Shown: positions 11,352 to 23,800 of the stretch, piece after piece
Position numbering within the stretch: the stretch's first letter is position 1
How the letters are laid out: each line of letters begins with the position of its first letter
Source of the DNA: Ypsolopha sequella
Taxonomy: Eukaryota; Arthropoda; Insecta; Lepidoptera; Ypsolophidae
Assembly: GCA_934047225.1 (NCBI GenBank)
Contig: OW203994.1
Span: 10,325,001-10,389,000, forward strand
Length of the DNA: 64,000 nucleotides
Direction of reading: 5' to 3'
Translations under genes and position numbers: made by a program
The notes under the pieces: generated by a model
What the model was told of the DNA's origin: nothing
Seen by the model: the letters and a program-made list of their open reading frames with translations, nothing else
Database searches by the model: none

Positions 11352-11985
11352 TTTAGGGTTCCATTCCCAAAGGGCAAATCGGAGCCCTATTAATGTCCGT
11401 CTGTCTGTCCGTATTTCACGGGTCTCTAACTCTTAGACGGAATGAGATTGAAACCTAAATATTCAATATATTGTGTAAAATATTGACCCAAAACCGAATT
11501 TTGAATTTAAAATGTAATAAAATTATTTTTCAAAGGGAGCCTCATACATGAAAATGGAACCAAAAATTTTTTTTTCTTACTGTTACTTGGGGTAGTCATC
11601 GCCTAGAGTTTATTAAGTAGAGTATAAATACATTTTTTATTTCTTTTATCTTAAGGGCTATCAAAGTTTCCATTTTTAGACCATTTTTGTTACAGGGTCT
11701 ATCACAATAATCACAAAGGCCAAAGCAGTTAGGAATCTGAAATTTCTGTGTATTATGTTCCATATTCTGTATTTAAATAACAAGAGTACTAAAAACACCG
11801 ATTCATGATGTAGTTTTAGGATTACGTCCCCGAATACTCGACCAACTTAATTTTGCAGTTTTTATGTCTGACAGAATTAGAGCATTACCTAAAAATTCAT
11901 ATAAATAAATATCTAGTTTGAAATAATTGGTCATATGTACGGAACCCTAAAAGAGCGAGGCCCAACTCGCACTTGGCCGATTTTG
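11352..11985 (-). repeat. interspersed repeat with GGCCAAGTGCGAG end
   Basis: Read on the minus strand it starts ATCGGCCAAGTGCGAGTTGG, followed by a GGGTTCCGTAC-type block, and it closes near a GACAGACAGACGGACA block and GGGTTCC. Relatives lie at 37281-37355 and 45009-45500. These ends are very common in lepidopteran DNA; the class is not clear to me. Confidence 0.5.
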
Positions 11986-12067
11986 TTATTTAACTACCTA
12001 CGTCTTCTTTATATGTTTAAATGGATAATAATAGGTTGACCTTCTAAAAAATACTAGATGAGCACCT

Positions 12068-12140
12068 AAATTACTAAGTTGGCATCAACTAAGTTAGGTT
12101 AGGTTTCAACATATTATTTTTGATGCCAACTTAGTAATTT
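12068..12140. repeat. short perfect hairpin, 21-bp arms
   Basis: Arms at 12068-12088 and 12120-12140 (AAATTACTAAGTTGGCATCAA and complement) surround a 31-nt loop. The loop holds two TTAGG units. Confidence 0.6.
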
Positions 12141-12400
12141 TGATGCTGATTGTTGTATTTTTTATGGTCTCTTAATTACAACCCTATTTAAATAGGTAAA
12201 ATACAAACACATTCAAACAAAACAAAGAAAATCGTTTAATTATTACAAATACACAATAATTAGGTATTACAATCTACTTATCACAGTGACTCGCATACTA
12301 TCATATATACTTATTATCTTATTATATATACAATGTATTATCGGGTAAATATAACATTTGTCATTGTGGTCTAAAATCATAGAAAAAAAGTAAAACTTGT

Positions 12401-12457
12401 GTGAGGAGCAATGAACCGGCATTCGAACCCGAGACCTCTCGGTCCGTAGCTCCTCAC
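12401..12457 (-). repeat. tRNA-like SINE fragment or hairpin
   Basis: The minus strand has a B-box-like GGGTTCGAATGCC (12418-12430). The 57-bp unit is closed by complementary GTGAGGAGC/GCTCCTCAC ends. It lacks a full cloverleaf and a clear A box, so it is not a tRNA gene. Confidence 0.35.
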
Positions 12458-12593
12458 ATTTGGATTTACTTTTCTTCTGTATCTTTATACTACAATACAT
12501 TATATTCTTTTATCTCCTTGCGATGGGAAAATCGCCATATCTCAAAAATACTCGAAATTTTTTTGCTATCGCTTTATTCAAAAATGTGAAATG

Positions 12594-12827
12594 AAGGTGA
12601 AATTTAATCAACCGCTCGAATTCATACTGGAGACTCGGATAGAGATCAGGAACAAAGTTCAAATATCCATTTCTCAGAAATGACAAAAAAAATTGTTTCA
12701 ATACGAACTGGACTAGTTCAAATACAGCTCCTAGTATAGGCAGTACGGGAACAAAAAAAAATTAATTGTTCCTGATCACTATCCGAGTCTCCGGTATGAA
12801 TTCGGGCGGTTGATTAAATTTCACCTT
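12594..12827. mobile_element. TA-flanked MITE family A, copy 1
   Basis: TIRs of about 55 bp start AAGGTGAAATTTAATCAACC and include GACTCGGATAG. The complement ends at 12827. Relatives of this family lie at 14429, 20161, 23481, 28171, about 34190 and about 52494. Confidence 0.7.
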
Positions 12828-13185
12828 ATATACGTAAGTACAAAAGACAAACATTTTTTTTTATTATTATTTACAAAAATGTTGGAATATTGTGATATTT
12901 CACAGTTTTAAACTATGCTAATACCATCTAATACGTACAAATCACCTACCCGTGAGTATATGTATGTATGTACGTACAATATTAGTACAGATGAATGACT
13001 AATACTTATTGTATTAAATACAAAATGACTTTTTTATTTTTATTATTAAAAAATGGCCGCCTGCGTGCCTCGGTGGTCCCTGGTAATTAGAAAATAGTAG
13101 TTGTTGATAAAGATCTGATAAAGAGGGGACAACTGTTGCCGATGGATGGCGATATATCCATCCCTAATAGCCGGGCCTTATGTGG

Positions 13186-13360
13186 AACAGACTGGTGACG
13201 GACAGCGGCGTCACTGGTGTGAGGGCTCCGGCACCGCGCTCACCAACCCGCCTGCCCAGCGTGTGTGAGTATGGGCAATTCTTCCAGGATGACCGCCGGG
13301 AGTGGAAAAGTCCTGAAAAGGCTTATGTCCAGCAGTGGACGAACTAGGCTGATGGATGAT
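13186..13360 (+). mobile_element. RTE-like non-LTR element, 3' end
   Basis: Same unit as 10054-10204 in the opposite orientation: CACCAACCCGCCTGCCCAGC, then the ORF tail KAYVQQWTN and a GATGGATGATGATG tail. 5'-truncated and non-coding upstream. Confidence 0.55.
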
Positions 13361-13551
13361 GATGTTGACTGTTGCTTGCGTATATGCTCGCTGTTAAAAA
13401 AAATCCTTCAGAAGTAGACCCTGGATAGCCACAAAAAATATATTACTTTTGCAGAACACGTCTTTTCTGAGTTCTCACAACACAATAAACATACACAAAT
13501 AAAAGTCTACGATAATAACTACGTATTTACATATTTCTTCTACCTAAATAA

Positions 13552-13600
13552 GGGTCGGAGTTCGAAAATCGGGCAAAACAGGATTCGGCATTATCAAAAA
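13552..13600. repeat. fragment of the 21.6-kb foldback family
   Basis: AAGGGTCGGAGTTCGAAAAT and the following GGATTCGGCATTATC match the terminal part of the foldback at 21597-22011. Confidence 0.5.
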
Positions 13601-13819
13601 AAAAATGTATAGTAATTACAAGGAAAACATTGCTTACAAAAATAATCTATGGAATTTTCTTCCGTCCATGTGAAAAGTATTATTTATATATATATATATA
13701 TACAGTACGCGCTGATGTAAACGTTATTTCGAACTACATATATAGTTTCTGTCGATATTTGTACCGACACAAGTCGACTCAAAATCGTTGGCACCTACCT
13801 GCCCCTTAAGTTTGTAAGA

Positions 13820-14337
13820 CTAAGGGGTCATCTCGGCCACATAAAACTCGGACGCGTGTCCGAGTTGACACCTTTCGATTAAATCAATTTTACTGGGGGT
13901 CAACTCGGCCTCACATACAAAGTACAGTCAATTTAAGAAAGGATTGCATCCAAATACCTACTATAAAACTTCAAATAAAACGATAAAAAAAAATTAAAAG
14001 CAATCTCGTTACCAGAAAAGAACATGCTTTGTTGAAATCATGATAAGACTTACCTGTCTCTTCCTTTCCATATAGTTTAAATATATTCAAATAGTATTCT
14101 ATATCTTTATAATAATATATTTAAATATTAATATTTTGTTTTATTTTGAAGCCACGTCGTTATTTGTCTTAAGAATTTAAATCATAATACATTTTCTAAT
14201 GACTTCTTGTGTTGACTGTACAAAACTACCTCAAATTTTCACTGTCAGCCGAGTTGACCCCCAATAAAATTGATTTAATCGAAAGGTGTCAACTCGGACA
14301 CGCGTCCGAGTTTTATGTGGCCGAGATGACTCCTTAG
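13820..14337. mobile_element. foldback/MITE, 518 bp, ~90-bp TIRs
   Basis: The left arm starts CTAAGGGGTCATCTCGGCCA and runs to about 13912. Its complement runs 14248-14337. The arms contain an inner palindrome ACTCGGACGCGTGTCCGAGT. The interior is AT-rich and non-coding. Confidence 0.75.
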
Positions 14338-14428
14338 TCGTTTGTAAATGTCCGTACAGAGTGACTAATAGTCAATCATATTATGTAGGTAGTACTTAAC
14401 ATACCTACAGTGATATAGAAAATATATA

Positions 14429-14746
14429 CAAGGTGAAATTGATTCAACCGCCCGAATTTCTATGAGAGGTTATGGATGGGTAATGACAGGTCACGTGACA
14501 TATAGAATCTTATTAATATGTAAGTAAAATTTTGATTCTGTTGTGTGCGTGGACTTTACACGATGAATCCAAACGGTGTCCACCCACACAACTGAATATA
14601 AATTTTACTCACACGTTAATACAATTCCCGATGTCACGTGAACAGCCATTACCTTATCGTATCCACCTGAAACTCCACATGTGTAGTCTCTTATCAACTA
14701 CTGAATCTCCCATAAAAATTCGAGCGGTTTAATAAATATCACCTTA
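14429..14746. mobile_element. TA-flanked MITE family A, copy 2
   Basis: Ends CAAGGTGAAATTGATTCAAC and complement near 14746. The middle holds an inverted pair around GTGTGCGTGGA/TCCACCCACAC. It lies 58 bp past the transporter stop codon, so it may be transcribed in the 3' UTR. Confidence 0.6.
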
Positions 14747-14803
14747 TATGTAGGTATTTCTTCGCGAAGCTGAGTCTCCGTGTCGATAAATAATTATAAA
14801 CAT

Positions 14804-17800
14804 TTAAATATGTCCAGATGATATAGTATGTCCTGATGATATCGTTTTTAAGGTAGCAGTTTCCACCTTCTTCTTGGACCGGAAGTGATGTTCGATTTCC
14901 GCCAGAGTTTTTCCTTTGGTTTCCGGCACGACGAATAGCACAAAAAAGAAGGCAACTGCGCAGAAACAACCGTACAACCAGAATGTGCCTGCTGACGTGA
15001 GTGATGCCTGAAAAAAAAATTATACCAATACAAAACGGGTACGGAACCTTAAAAACATATTTAACATTTTATTTATACTTATATTTTTAACAAATTTTAT
15101 CATTGTATTTTGTACTTTAATTATTATGATTCCTGTATTATGTTAGCCTAATATCTGTGAATCGTTCAGTTACTTGGATATTACTCTGTTATGCTGTACA
15201 ACTTTATATGAAATAAATATATATTTAATCACAACAATATAGATGTCATAGCAACATTAAGGCGACAAAAAAAAGCCGCTAAAATGGTACCGCCTGGAAA
15301 ACAATAAATTGGGCACCCCTGAATGTGGAACCCTAATAAAATCTTAACAGCTATATTTTCCCTTACGTAATCAAATCACCTATTACCACGAAGTTTTAAT
15401 GGAAACGTCAAGAAAACACTACATTTTCGAGGTTTTTTGTATGGTGATCAGATGGATAGAGGTCATTGTAACACATATTGTGTGGAAATTTCAACTGCTT
15501 ACCTATAACGGCTGAAGCTGTATATCCATGTGACAGACGGACAGACAGAAAGACGGACAGACAGACAGACGGACAGAGAGACAGACAACGGAGGCCTTGT
15601 AATAGGGTCCCGTTTGGCACCCTAAAATCTAACAAAATATTGGGAATTTCCGTTCCGTTTCTGGGTTGAATCCTGCGCCTAGTGTAAATAAATAGCAAAG
15701 TGTTTCAACAGTGTCATCTCATAAGTAGACATAGTCTAAACGGCGCTAACAATTCGTCATACATTCCGTCACTTAATAAGTCGACAGACAAAACGACAAT
15801 AAAATCAAACTTACATCAAGGGAATGATATGTCTTGATGACGGTGAACATGGAGAGCAGGTTGATGGCGCTGGCCATAGCGGATAGCTGCGAGCGGTGGT
15901 GCACCGGGAACAGCTCGCCCAGCAGCAGGAATGGGATCCCGCCGAAGCCGAGGGAGAAGCCGAGCATGAATGACATCAGGCTGATGACTGGAAGGTACCT
16001 GATATGTCCATTTGAAACATTTATTAATGGAACGTTTTTAGGTGGTACAGTCAACTTATCCAAAACGGCTTTTATTATGCTCTCAAATAGTTAAATGTAG
16101 TTAGATTTAGTCTGAAATGATAAAGCTTTTAGATGTCTTACAGTCTGAACAGGTTCCGTAAATACATACGAGTATAATATATTCTATTTTTTTTGTAAGA
16201 TACTTTATTTGACAATACAAACGGTCAGAAAATATGTTTTTATTTATTTCTGTATTTCTTTTGTAACTTTATTCATCTACCTACTTTTGAAGTATATTGC
16301 ATATCAATATACAGACAGACTGATACCAAATCTTCTCTATAAGGGTTTTTGGATTTTGATGGTTCCCTGATAAACCGGCAAGGTCTCCCTGCAACTCTCA
16401 AAAAGGTTAAGTGAAATCCAAAACAATCATTTTAGTAGTTACCCAATCCAAGATGAGTGTTCAACTTCGAAGTAGAAAGCAGAACCCATGGCCATCATGG
16501 AGGCGCACATGATGAAAGCAGAGAGCAACAGGAGAGGCCTTCTACCAGAGCGGTCTACCAGCATGGTGCTCAATGCGTTGCTTAGCAACTGGACCACGCC
16601 TACTATGATCGTTGCAGTCATTGGGTTTAGGGTGCTACCTGAAACGTTTTGAGGCTTTGCTTACTTTTTCTACACAAAAATACTGTCTTCTAGTAAACAT
16701 TAAAATAAAGGTGTAAAGCCAAGGGCGTAGCAAAGTGGGGTGAGCCCGGCCCAACCCAGCATGCTTCAGGTGCACTCTAAAACAAAAGTAATACACGTAC
16801 GATCAATCAAGATACATCTGCAATAATCTAGAAAAGTTACAAAACTGCAAATGAATCCGAAACACGTACAGAAAGCGTAAATAAATGTGGGCGTAAATCC
16901 CCATCCCCAATGATATTATGAAGGCGAAATTGTGTTTGTTTGTTTGTCCTTTTTTCACGCAGCAACGGAGCAATGGATCGACATGATTTTTTGCATAGAG
17001 ATAGTTTATGGACCGAAGAGTGACATAAGCTACTTTTTATCCCGAAATAATTCGCAGTTCCTGTTAGATAAATCTGAAACGTAATTCTGTAAAACGGCTA
17101 AACAGATATTGATGAAATTTTGTTTATAATTATCAAATGTTCCTTGATATAAGATCAAGAATCGCGAAAGGATAAACAGTGCTAACAAATCATTAATAAT
17201 GTCTAAGAAGGCGCTCTCTTCATCAAGAAGGTTTCACCTAGTGCCGACAATAGCAAGTATTAATCATAAAGGAAGTAAAGAAAGAAAAGCTCGGTGAATT
17301 CTTACCTGCACTTTGGAAAATCTCGACAGTGAAGAAGATGATGGCGTCAATACCACTGAACTGTTGAAAGAAGAGCAGCGAGAAGCCAACGATCAAGGGC
17401 TTGATCACCACTGATGAGAAAAACACCTTTTTGGTGAACAGGCTGTCTTGCGGTGTCAGCTGTTCCGCCGTACTGAAATGTTATAGAAATTAATGGTCAT
17501 TATCTGCTTTTAATTTGCTGCAGGTCATTCATCGTAGTGTTACTTTTGAATAAATAAATAGAAATATATCGTTACATAAATCCCCGAGGTGGTAGCAGAG
17601 GTATTTCCGAGTGTGGACTGTAAAATGCAAATCACAGTCCACATTCGGTACGCCTACATTTCATCGATGATTATTGCGTCCCAGTGTGAGTGAGCCATAT
17701 TGCTGTTCTTCGGGCACAATTATACACGCTTTTTTGGGCCGTCACCTTTTAGCAAGTGGTATGTATTAGAATACAAATAATATACACAGGTTCCGAAAAG

Positions 17801-20800
17801 CTCATTGGTGCATGCCCGGCCCGACCGGCAATCGAACCTGGTCTCGAGATTGAGAGGCCAGTGTCTACCGCTTGAGCTTACCGCCGCTATCTGTTACTTT
17901 TGAATGAGGATAATATTGAGAATTTTGTGGTGTGGACCGTTCTAAAGAAGATTTGACAATCTGTAGAATTGTTGTCATTTCTTAATGCCATAGGTAATCT
18001 TTGTTTTCATTGTATATCTGGTTGTACCAGAGTGATCCTTTGTATTTAGATATAATTTCTCTCAATTTATCTGACTGAATATTTCTACTCTGAAATAAAA
18101 GGAATAGTTTAAACTCTCACTCTATTTTATCGTCCTTTACAGGAGCTGTTGCTTTTGGAGAGAGCTGAAGCCACTTGATGGATTTCGAGGAGTCAAGTCC
18201 TCTGCCCTCCAACCACACTGGAGACTCGGGCAGAGGCAGTAAGGCTACGAACAGTGCCACTGAAAAACACAACTAGTTTTGTTTTACAAGAGTTTCTGTT
18301 GATTACAACAGACATGTATAGTGACACAACCAAAGTAAGCGTATAAACCAGACGCGGTACAAGGTGTAGATGCTACTACCAGCATCAAAACTTGTTGAAA
18401 GCATCGTGCATCCTAGAAACCTATTCTCACCACAAAACGCAGCAGACAAGAATGCCAGGTGTCTCCAGTAGAGCCAGCTACCAGCCACGTAGGAGATGAC
18501 AATCCCCACGGACATGGAGAGTGTGGGCAGAGAGCCTAACCGGCCTCGGATCTCGGGGTCACAGCATTCGCTTACCTGGATAAAAAAAATATGTAGATAG
18601 GGTGATATGACCCAAAACTTGCTTCATTTTACATCTAAACACAGATTCAATGATAGCTTGTCCTTCCTCGACATAACTCAGAAACGTCTGTGGTGCGGTT
18701 AGAACTAATATGAAGGTGCAAATTTACAGAATTGGGCCCCGAAAAAAATGCTGTTTTGTATTACCAGGGGCCGCATACATATTGTGTATATATCGCAGGG
18801 AAATGTGGAAATCAGGGATAACGCGTAATGCCTAGAGATACCAAAATATCCCCGAAGATGTCAAATAATCCACCCGATTACTTCATCTTACTAAAAAAAT
18901 CTAGTGAAATGTCGTTTCACTAAACTTAATCTAGTAAAATGTCAAAAAGTCGAAAAAGTTCACGCTTGGACAAGATCAGCCAAAGATCTTCGATTTATCA
19001 AGCTAGTAGCTTTCTTCCTGAAAGTAGTTTAATGACTCCAAAAAGTTCCAATATTCTAATGAGTCGCCTTAATTTTAGGTACTTACGTAAAGATAAGTGT
19101 AATACCTTTAATTTATGATTATAAAAGTTGACAAAAACATAAAATATTGCAAGATATGATTTTAACATTTTAAGTACCTGGCTGGCAACAACTAAGCATA
19201 AATATCCGATCAACAATTTGGTCGAAGGCGTAAACACAAATATTGTTACTCTATATTTTGTTTAAATTAGGTTTCGTAAAAATCAAAAGTACAATGCTAT
19301 GTTTATGTTTATTATTTAATTTATGTTTTTGGTGGTGGTTGCGACGGGTTTCGTCCCTAAACGCATAACTTCAATATTGAATTGATATGATTGTTTTTAT
19401 AATTTTTGAATTAAAAGTATTTTATGAGTACATAATTGCGTAGATATCTGACACGTGACTATTCAAAATATTTCTAGTCATCTAAAGCATCTTTGTCACG
19501 AAATTAAATAGGTTTCTTTGATGAATGGTTATTCATATTAGAAATAGAACATTTTGAATGCTTGATTGTTTTGCATTCTGTACGCTATTATTTCAACGTA
19601 GTTAGTAGAACAATAAATGCATACAAGACATTGTTCTGTAGGTATGCAAGCGTAGACATTGCCTGCGAATTGATCAGGATGCTCGATTTAATATACGTAC
19701 CTATACAAAGAGATCATAAAATCATCTAACCGTTTCAATACAAAACTTTCATAGCTTACAACTAGGCTTGCTAACCGACACCTGCTTCTAGAGAAATTTT
19801 AGGCCGTCCCGTCGAGACTCTTTAGGTCTTTTGTCCAGTAAAATTAGTATTAAAAATAAAAATCCGGGCAATTGCGAGTAGGATATGCACCCTGAGGGTT
19901 CCGTATAGAGAATCCCCGGTAAGTGGAAGTGAGATGCATATAGTCAAGTCTATACAAAACCACTGATTAGTCGACGAAATCAGACGGTACGATTTCTCTT
20001 CTAGGGCTATTGTTCGATGATTTGGTCACTTTAAAATTAACTCAGGATGGGTGAGTAAAAGGATTTTGGAATTTGCACACGTATATGGCAATTAACTAGC
20101 AATTTATTTTAATTTTTATATATAATGAGAAAATCAAAATTATAAAAAAAAACAGATATACAAGGTGACTTTTTGATCATCGTCCAAATTCATAGTGGTG
20201 GCTTGGTAAGTGATCAGTGTCATTGATCAATAACAATTTTTGTAAAATTTGTAAAATTAAATTTCGACTTCCCATAGTGATTCACTCGGAACTGGAAGTG
20301 AATTTGTATGGGAAGCCGAAATTTCATTTTACAAATTTCACAAAAATTGTTATTGATCCAAGATCCTGATCACTTATCAAGCCTCCAGTATGAATTTGAA
20401 CGATGATCAAAAAGTCACCTTGTATATATTTTAATATTAATAACTCACATAAACTTGAACTGGCGCCAGAACTAGCCCGACACAGAGCCCCGACAGCATC
20501 CTTCCTCCGAGGATGACTGGGTAGCTTGGCGCGAAGGCCAGCAGTAGCCATGCGGCGGCCCACAGCGGGGCCGTCATCTGTAGCGTCCGCTTCCGACCAG
20601 CCTTCTGCATGAGGGGTCCCGCACACATGCTGCCCAGGATGGCGCCCAGCGGCGGGATAGCGCCTGGAAATGTTACAAAAATTGACATGTTGACTATGTT
20701 GAGTATACATAATGTCCCATGCTTACGTTCGCAGTAATCTTGAATACGCTTCCCAAATATGGAACCTCCGTTATTCAGTTTTTATAAATAATAAAAGAAT

Positions 20801-23800
20801 TCAAAAGAAATTCATGCTTCTTGCCTACAGTAAGAACTAACTATAAACAAAATTCTTATATTTGGCGAACATGTAAAGCTTTTAATTGTTTATCTCGAAA
20901 TGTTAATGTTATGGACTTATTCCATAGCAGTATCACTTCGGTGAGACGTCTTCTTCCTTACCCATTCTTTGAATAAGAACTATTTCTTGTGTATTTAATT
21001 AACCTCCTTTTAATCTGTTTATAACTTGTCATGGTTTGATTAAGTATTATCTAGTCTAAGTCTATCTGTGGAAACTTTAAATGACTAGTTAGAGTTAATT
21101 TAAGTTTTTTACTTTGGTTATTAAAATAGTCGCTAGTTTTCCAAAATAAGTTATAAATAAATAAATAGTTTGTCGCTAAAACAATAGATCGCAGACCGCA
21201 GTCCTGATACCAATCACTTAAATTGCTAGATAAAACTTTGTAAAACCCACACCGCAAGAAGCAATAAATCTCCACAATCATTCGTAATAAAAAAATAAAA
21301 AAACATACAGTCGAATTGAGAACCGCCTCCTTTTTGAAGTCGGTTAAAAATTACCCATTCTAGCGCGTGCGGAATTTGAGGTCTGAGATTCTGGCAAGTG
21401 CGAAAAAATTTGCAACGGCAGATTTCAAGTGATTTTACAAGGGATTTTCTACGAAAATTATTGATTTTCCTGCTTTCGCAATGCTTGCGCACGCGTTAGA
21501 ATTGGCGCCGTTCAGATCGTGGCTCGGATTGATCTTACAGATAAAGACAAACGGACAAGCAGCAAACATGCCTATCGTAATTCAGAGATTTCCACACTTA
21601 AGGGTCGGAGTTCCGAGATTGGACAAACCAGGGTTCGGGATTATGGCTTTTGAAGATAGTAAAATGTTAATTTCTGAACAAAATAAAAAACCACTTGTTA
21701 CCTTACAAGATGAAGTACAGGCTCATTAAAAAAATCTTGGCATTAATGTTTAGTAACTTCAGAAGAAAAACAGGATTGTCAAGTTCAGGTTACACCCGTA
21801 GCGCCGCAATGCTATTCAAGAGATTTTCTTGAAATTCCTGTTTTTTTTCTGAAGTTACTATACATTAGTGCCGTGATTTATTTTAATGAACCTGCACTTC
21901 AACTTATAAGGTAACAAGTGGTATTTATTTTGTTCAGAGATTTTAATTTTTACCGTCTTAAAAAGCCATAACCCCGAACCCCGAATCTCGGAACGCCGAC
22001 CCTTAAGACTTTTTTCTGCGTTTCTATATTGCAAAGATACATGTTAATTTACGAGATGTAAAAAAGTGTCAAAAAATAGTTTATTTCTATCATAGATTCA
22101 AGTTGGTCGAAGTACACCTCGAAGGTAATAATTTTTTTTTAATTTATATTTACTACAATCTGTTTAAAATAATATCACAGATTCCATAAGCAAACATTTT
22201 TTGTTGTTATGTTTTCCGTCTTGATCTGATGGTAAATATCTATAAAAATCTCTGTATTGGGACGTATTTGTCCGTATGTTCTAATCTTAACCCGTGTAAT
22301 ATCACATGCCATATCTATTGTTCTTCAATTGTTATCGAAATTTGATTACTGCGATCAGGTTAACAAGGGTCTAAAATTCAAAATTTTTGAAATTTTAATT
22401 TACAGAAACCAATGGGAACTTTGCGATGGCAACATACACTTTTCATGATTTTTTAAAGAATTTTCGGTTATTATGACGTCACTTGAGAATTTGGATATTA
22501 TACAGATTGTGATGTTTGATTGCTTATAAAAAAGTGGTCTGTCTCTGTCTCTATAATCATCTGTCACGGCTTATTAAATCTAAATCACGAAATGGTTTTC
22601 GAATTAACACACCTTAACATAATTTAATCTAAGCGAATTCCATTGCCATCCACTCGGATTAATATTAAATATTTTCTATAGAATACTGAGCACAATTGCA
22701 CATTTTCCAGCATAAAAAGGCTGTCTCTATCTAGAGCATGGTTTCTCAAAGTGGGGTACGTGAACCCCGAGGGGTTCGCCAGTTGATTGTAACGGGTTTG
22801 CGTTGTCGTGACAAGTTTTACGTTATGGCGGCTGACTCTAGCTCGCGCCGGCAACACGACTAAAGTTTAAAATTGAGCAAAATTGCTCCTTAAATCGACT
22901 CAATTTGCGACAAGAAACAAGCTAACCTGTCATAATTAACAATATTACTTTATGAATGCTCAAATTAAAATCCTTCTATCTATGGCGAGTTTTTTTTCAA
23001 GGTGTTTACATTCGACTTGGAAATTGAATAGGGGTACGTGGGACTACAAGTATGAGAAACCCTGGTCTAGAGTATGTCGTAAACAACGAAAAGGTTCCGT
23101 AAATATACATAATACATGTATTAAATGTAAATATAATATAAATAAAGATATGTATATCAAAAACAGGGCTATAGTTAAACCTGGTTTTTGTGGTGTCATT
23201 ATCATGAGTTTTAAAATCTATTTACCAATAAATATAAATAAAAAACTCGTAAACTGTTTGAAACCCAATAACCCGTTTCATTTAGCTCTATATTTGTTTT
23301 CGCTTTCTGACGTACTTCTAAAAATGGAATATCAATCTAAGGAATAGCCTAAAAAATTGCACGACTTGACTCTCCAATTCTTTACTGCTCGCATTGTCGT
23401 GCGTGATTTATTATAGCCGTTTTCCATGTCGGCTGGGACCTTCAAACTTCAAGATAAACGGAAAATCAATGACATTATATAAGGTGAAATTTATTTATGC
23501 AGCCAAATTCACACTGAAGACTCAGTAAGTAGTCGGTATCAAGGTTCAATGGCCCGTTTTGGAAAATTCGAAAATACTTTTTTTTCTTTTTCCTACAAAG
23601 GCAAGCCCAAACCCGAGTCAATAATAGTGAAAGACAAAATTTCCTTTTTCAAATTTCGCAAAAAGTGTTATCAATCCGTGGTACCGATCACTTACGAAGG
23701 CCTCCAGTATGAATTTGGCCGTATAAATAAATGTCACCTTGTATACAAGTAATACAAAAAAATAATGCTTCTATGTCCCATAACCGTATGACTTTAATTA

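Noticed and set aside
12085..12125. TTAGGTTAGG as insect telomere repeat
   Set aside because: Only two units, inside a hairpin loop. No array.
12401..12457. tRNA gene
   Set aside because: Only a B-box-like match; no acceptor stem or anticodon arm and a different closing hairpin.
15408..15698. 96-codon frame with [20 protein letters not shown] stretch
   Set aside because: Translation of a GACA simple repeat in an intronic repeat.
17810..17892. Functional tRNA gene on minus
   Set aside because: A and B boxes are present but stems do not close into a cloverleaf; followed by a SINE body.
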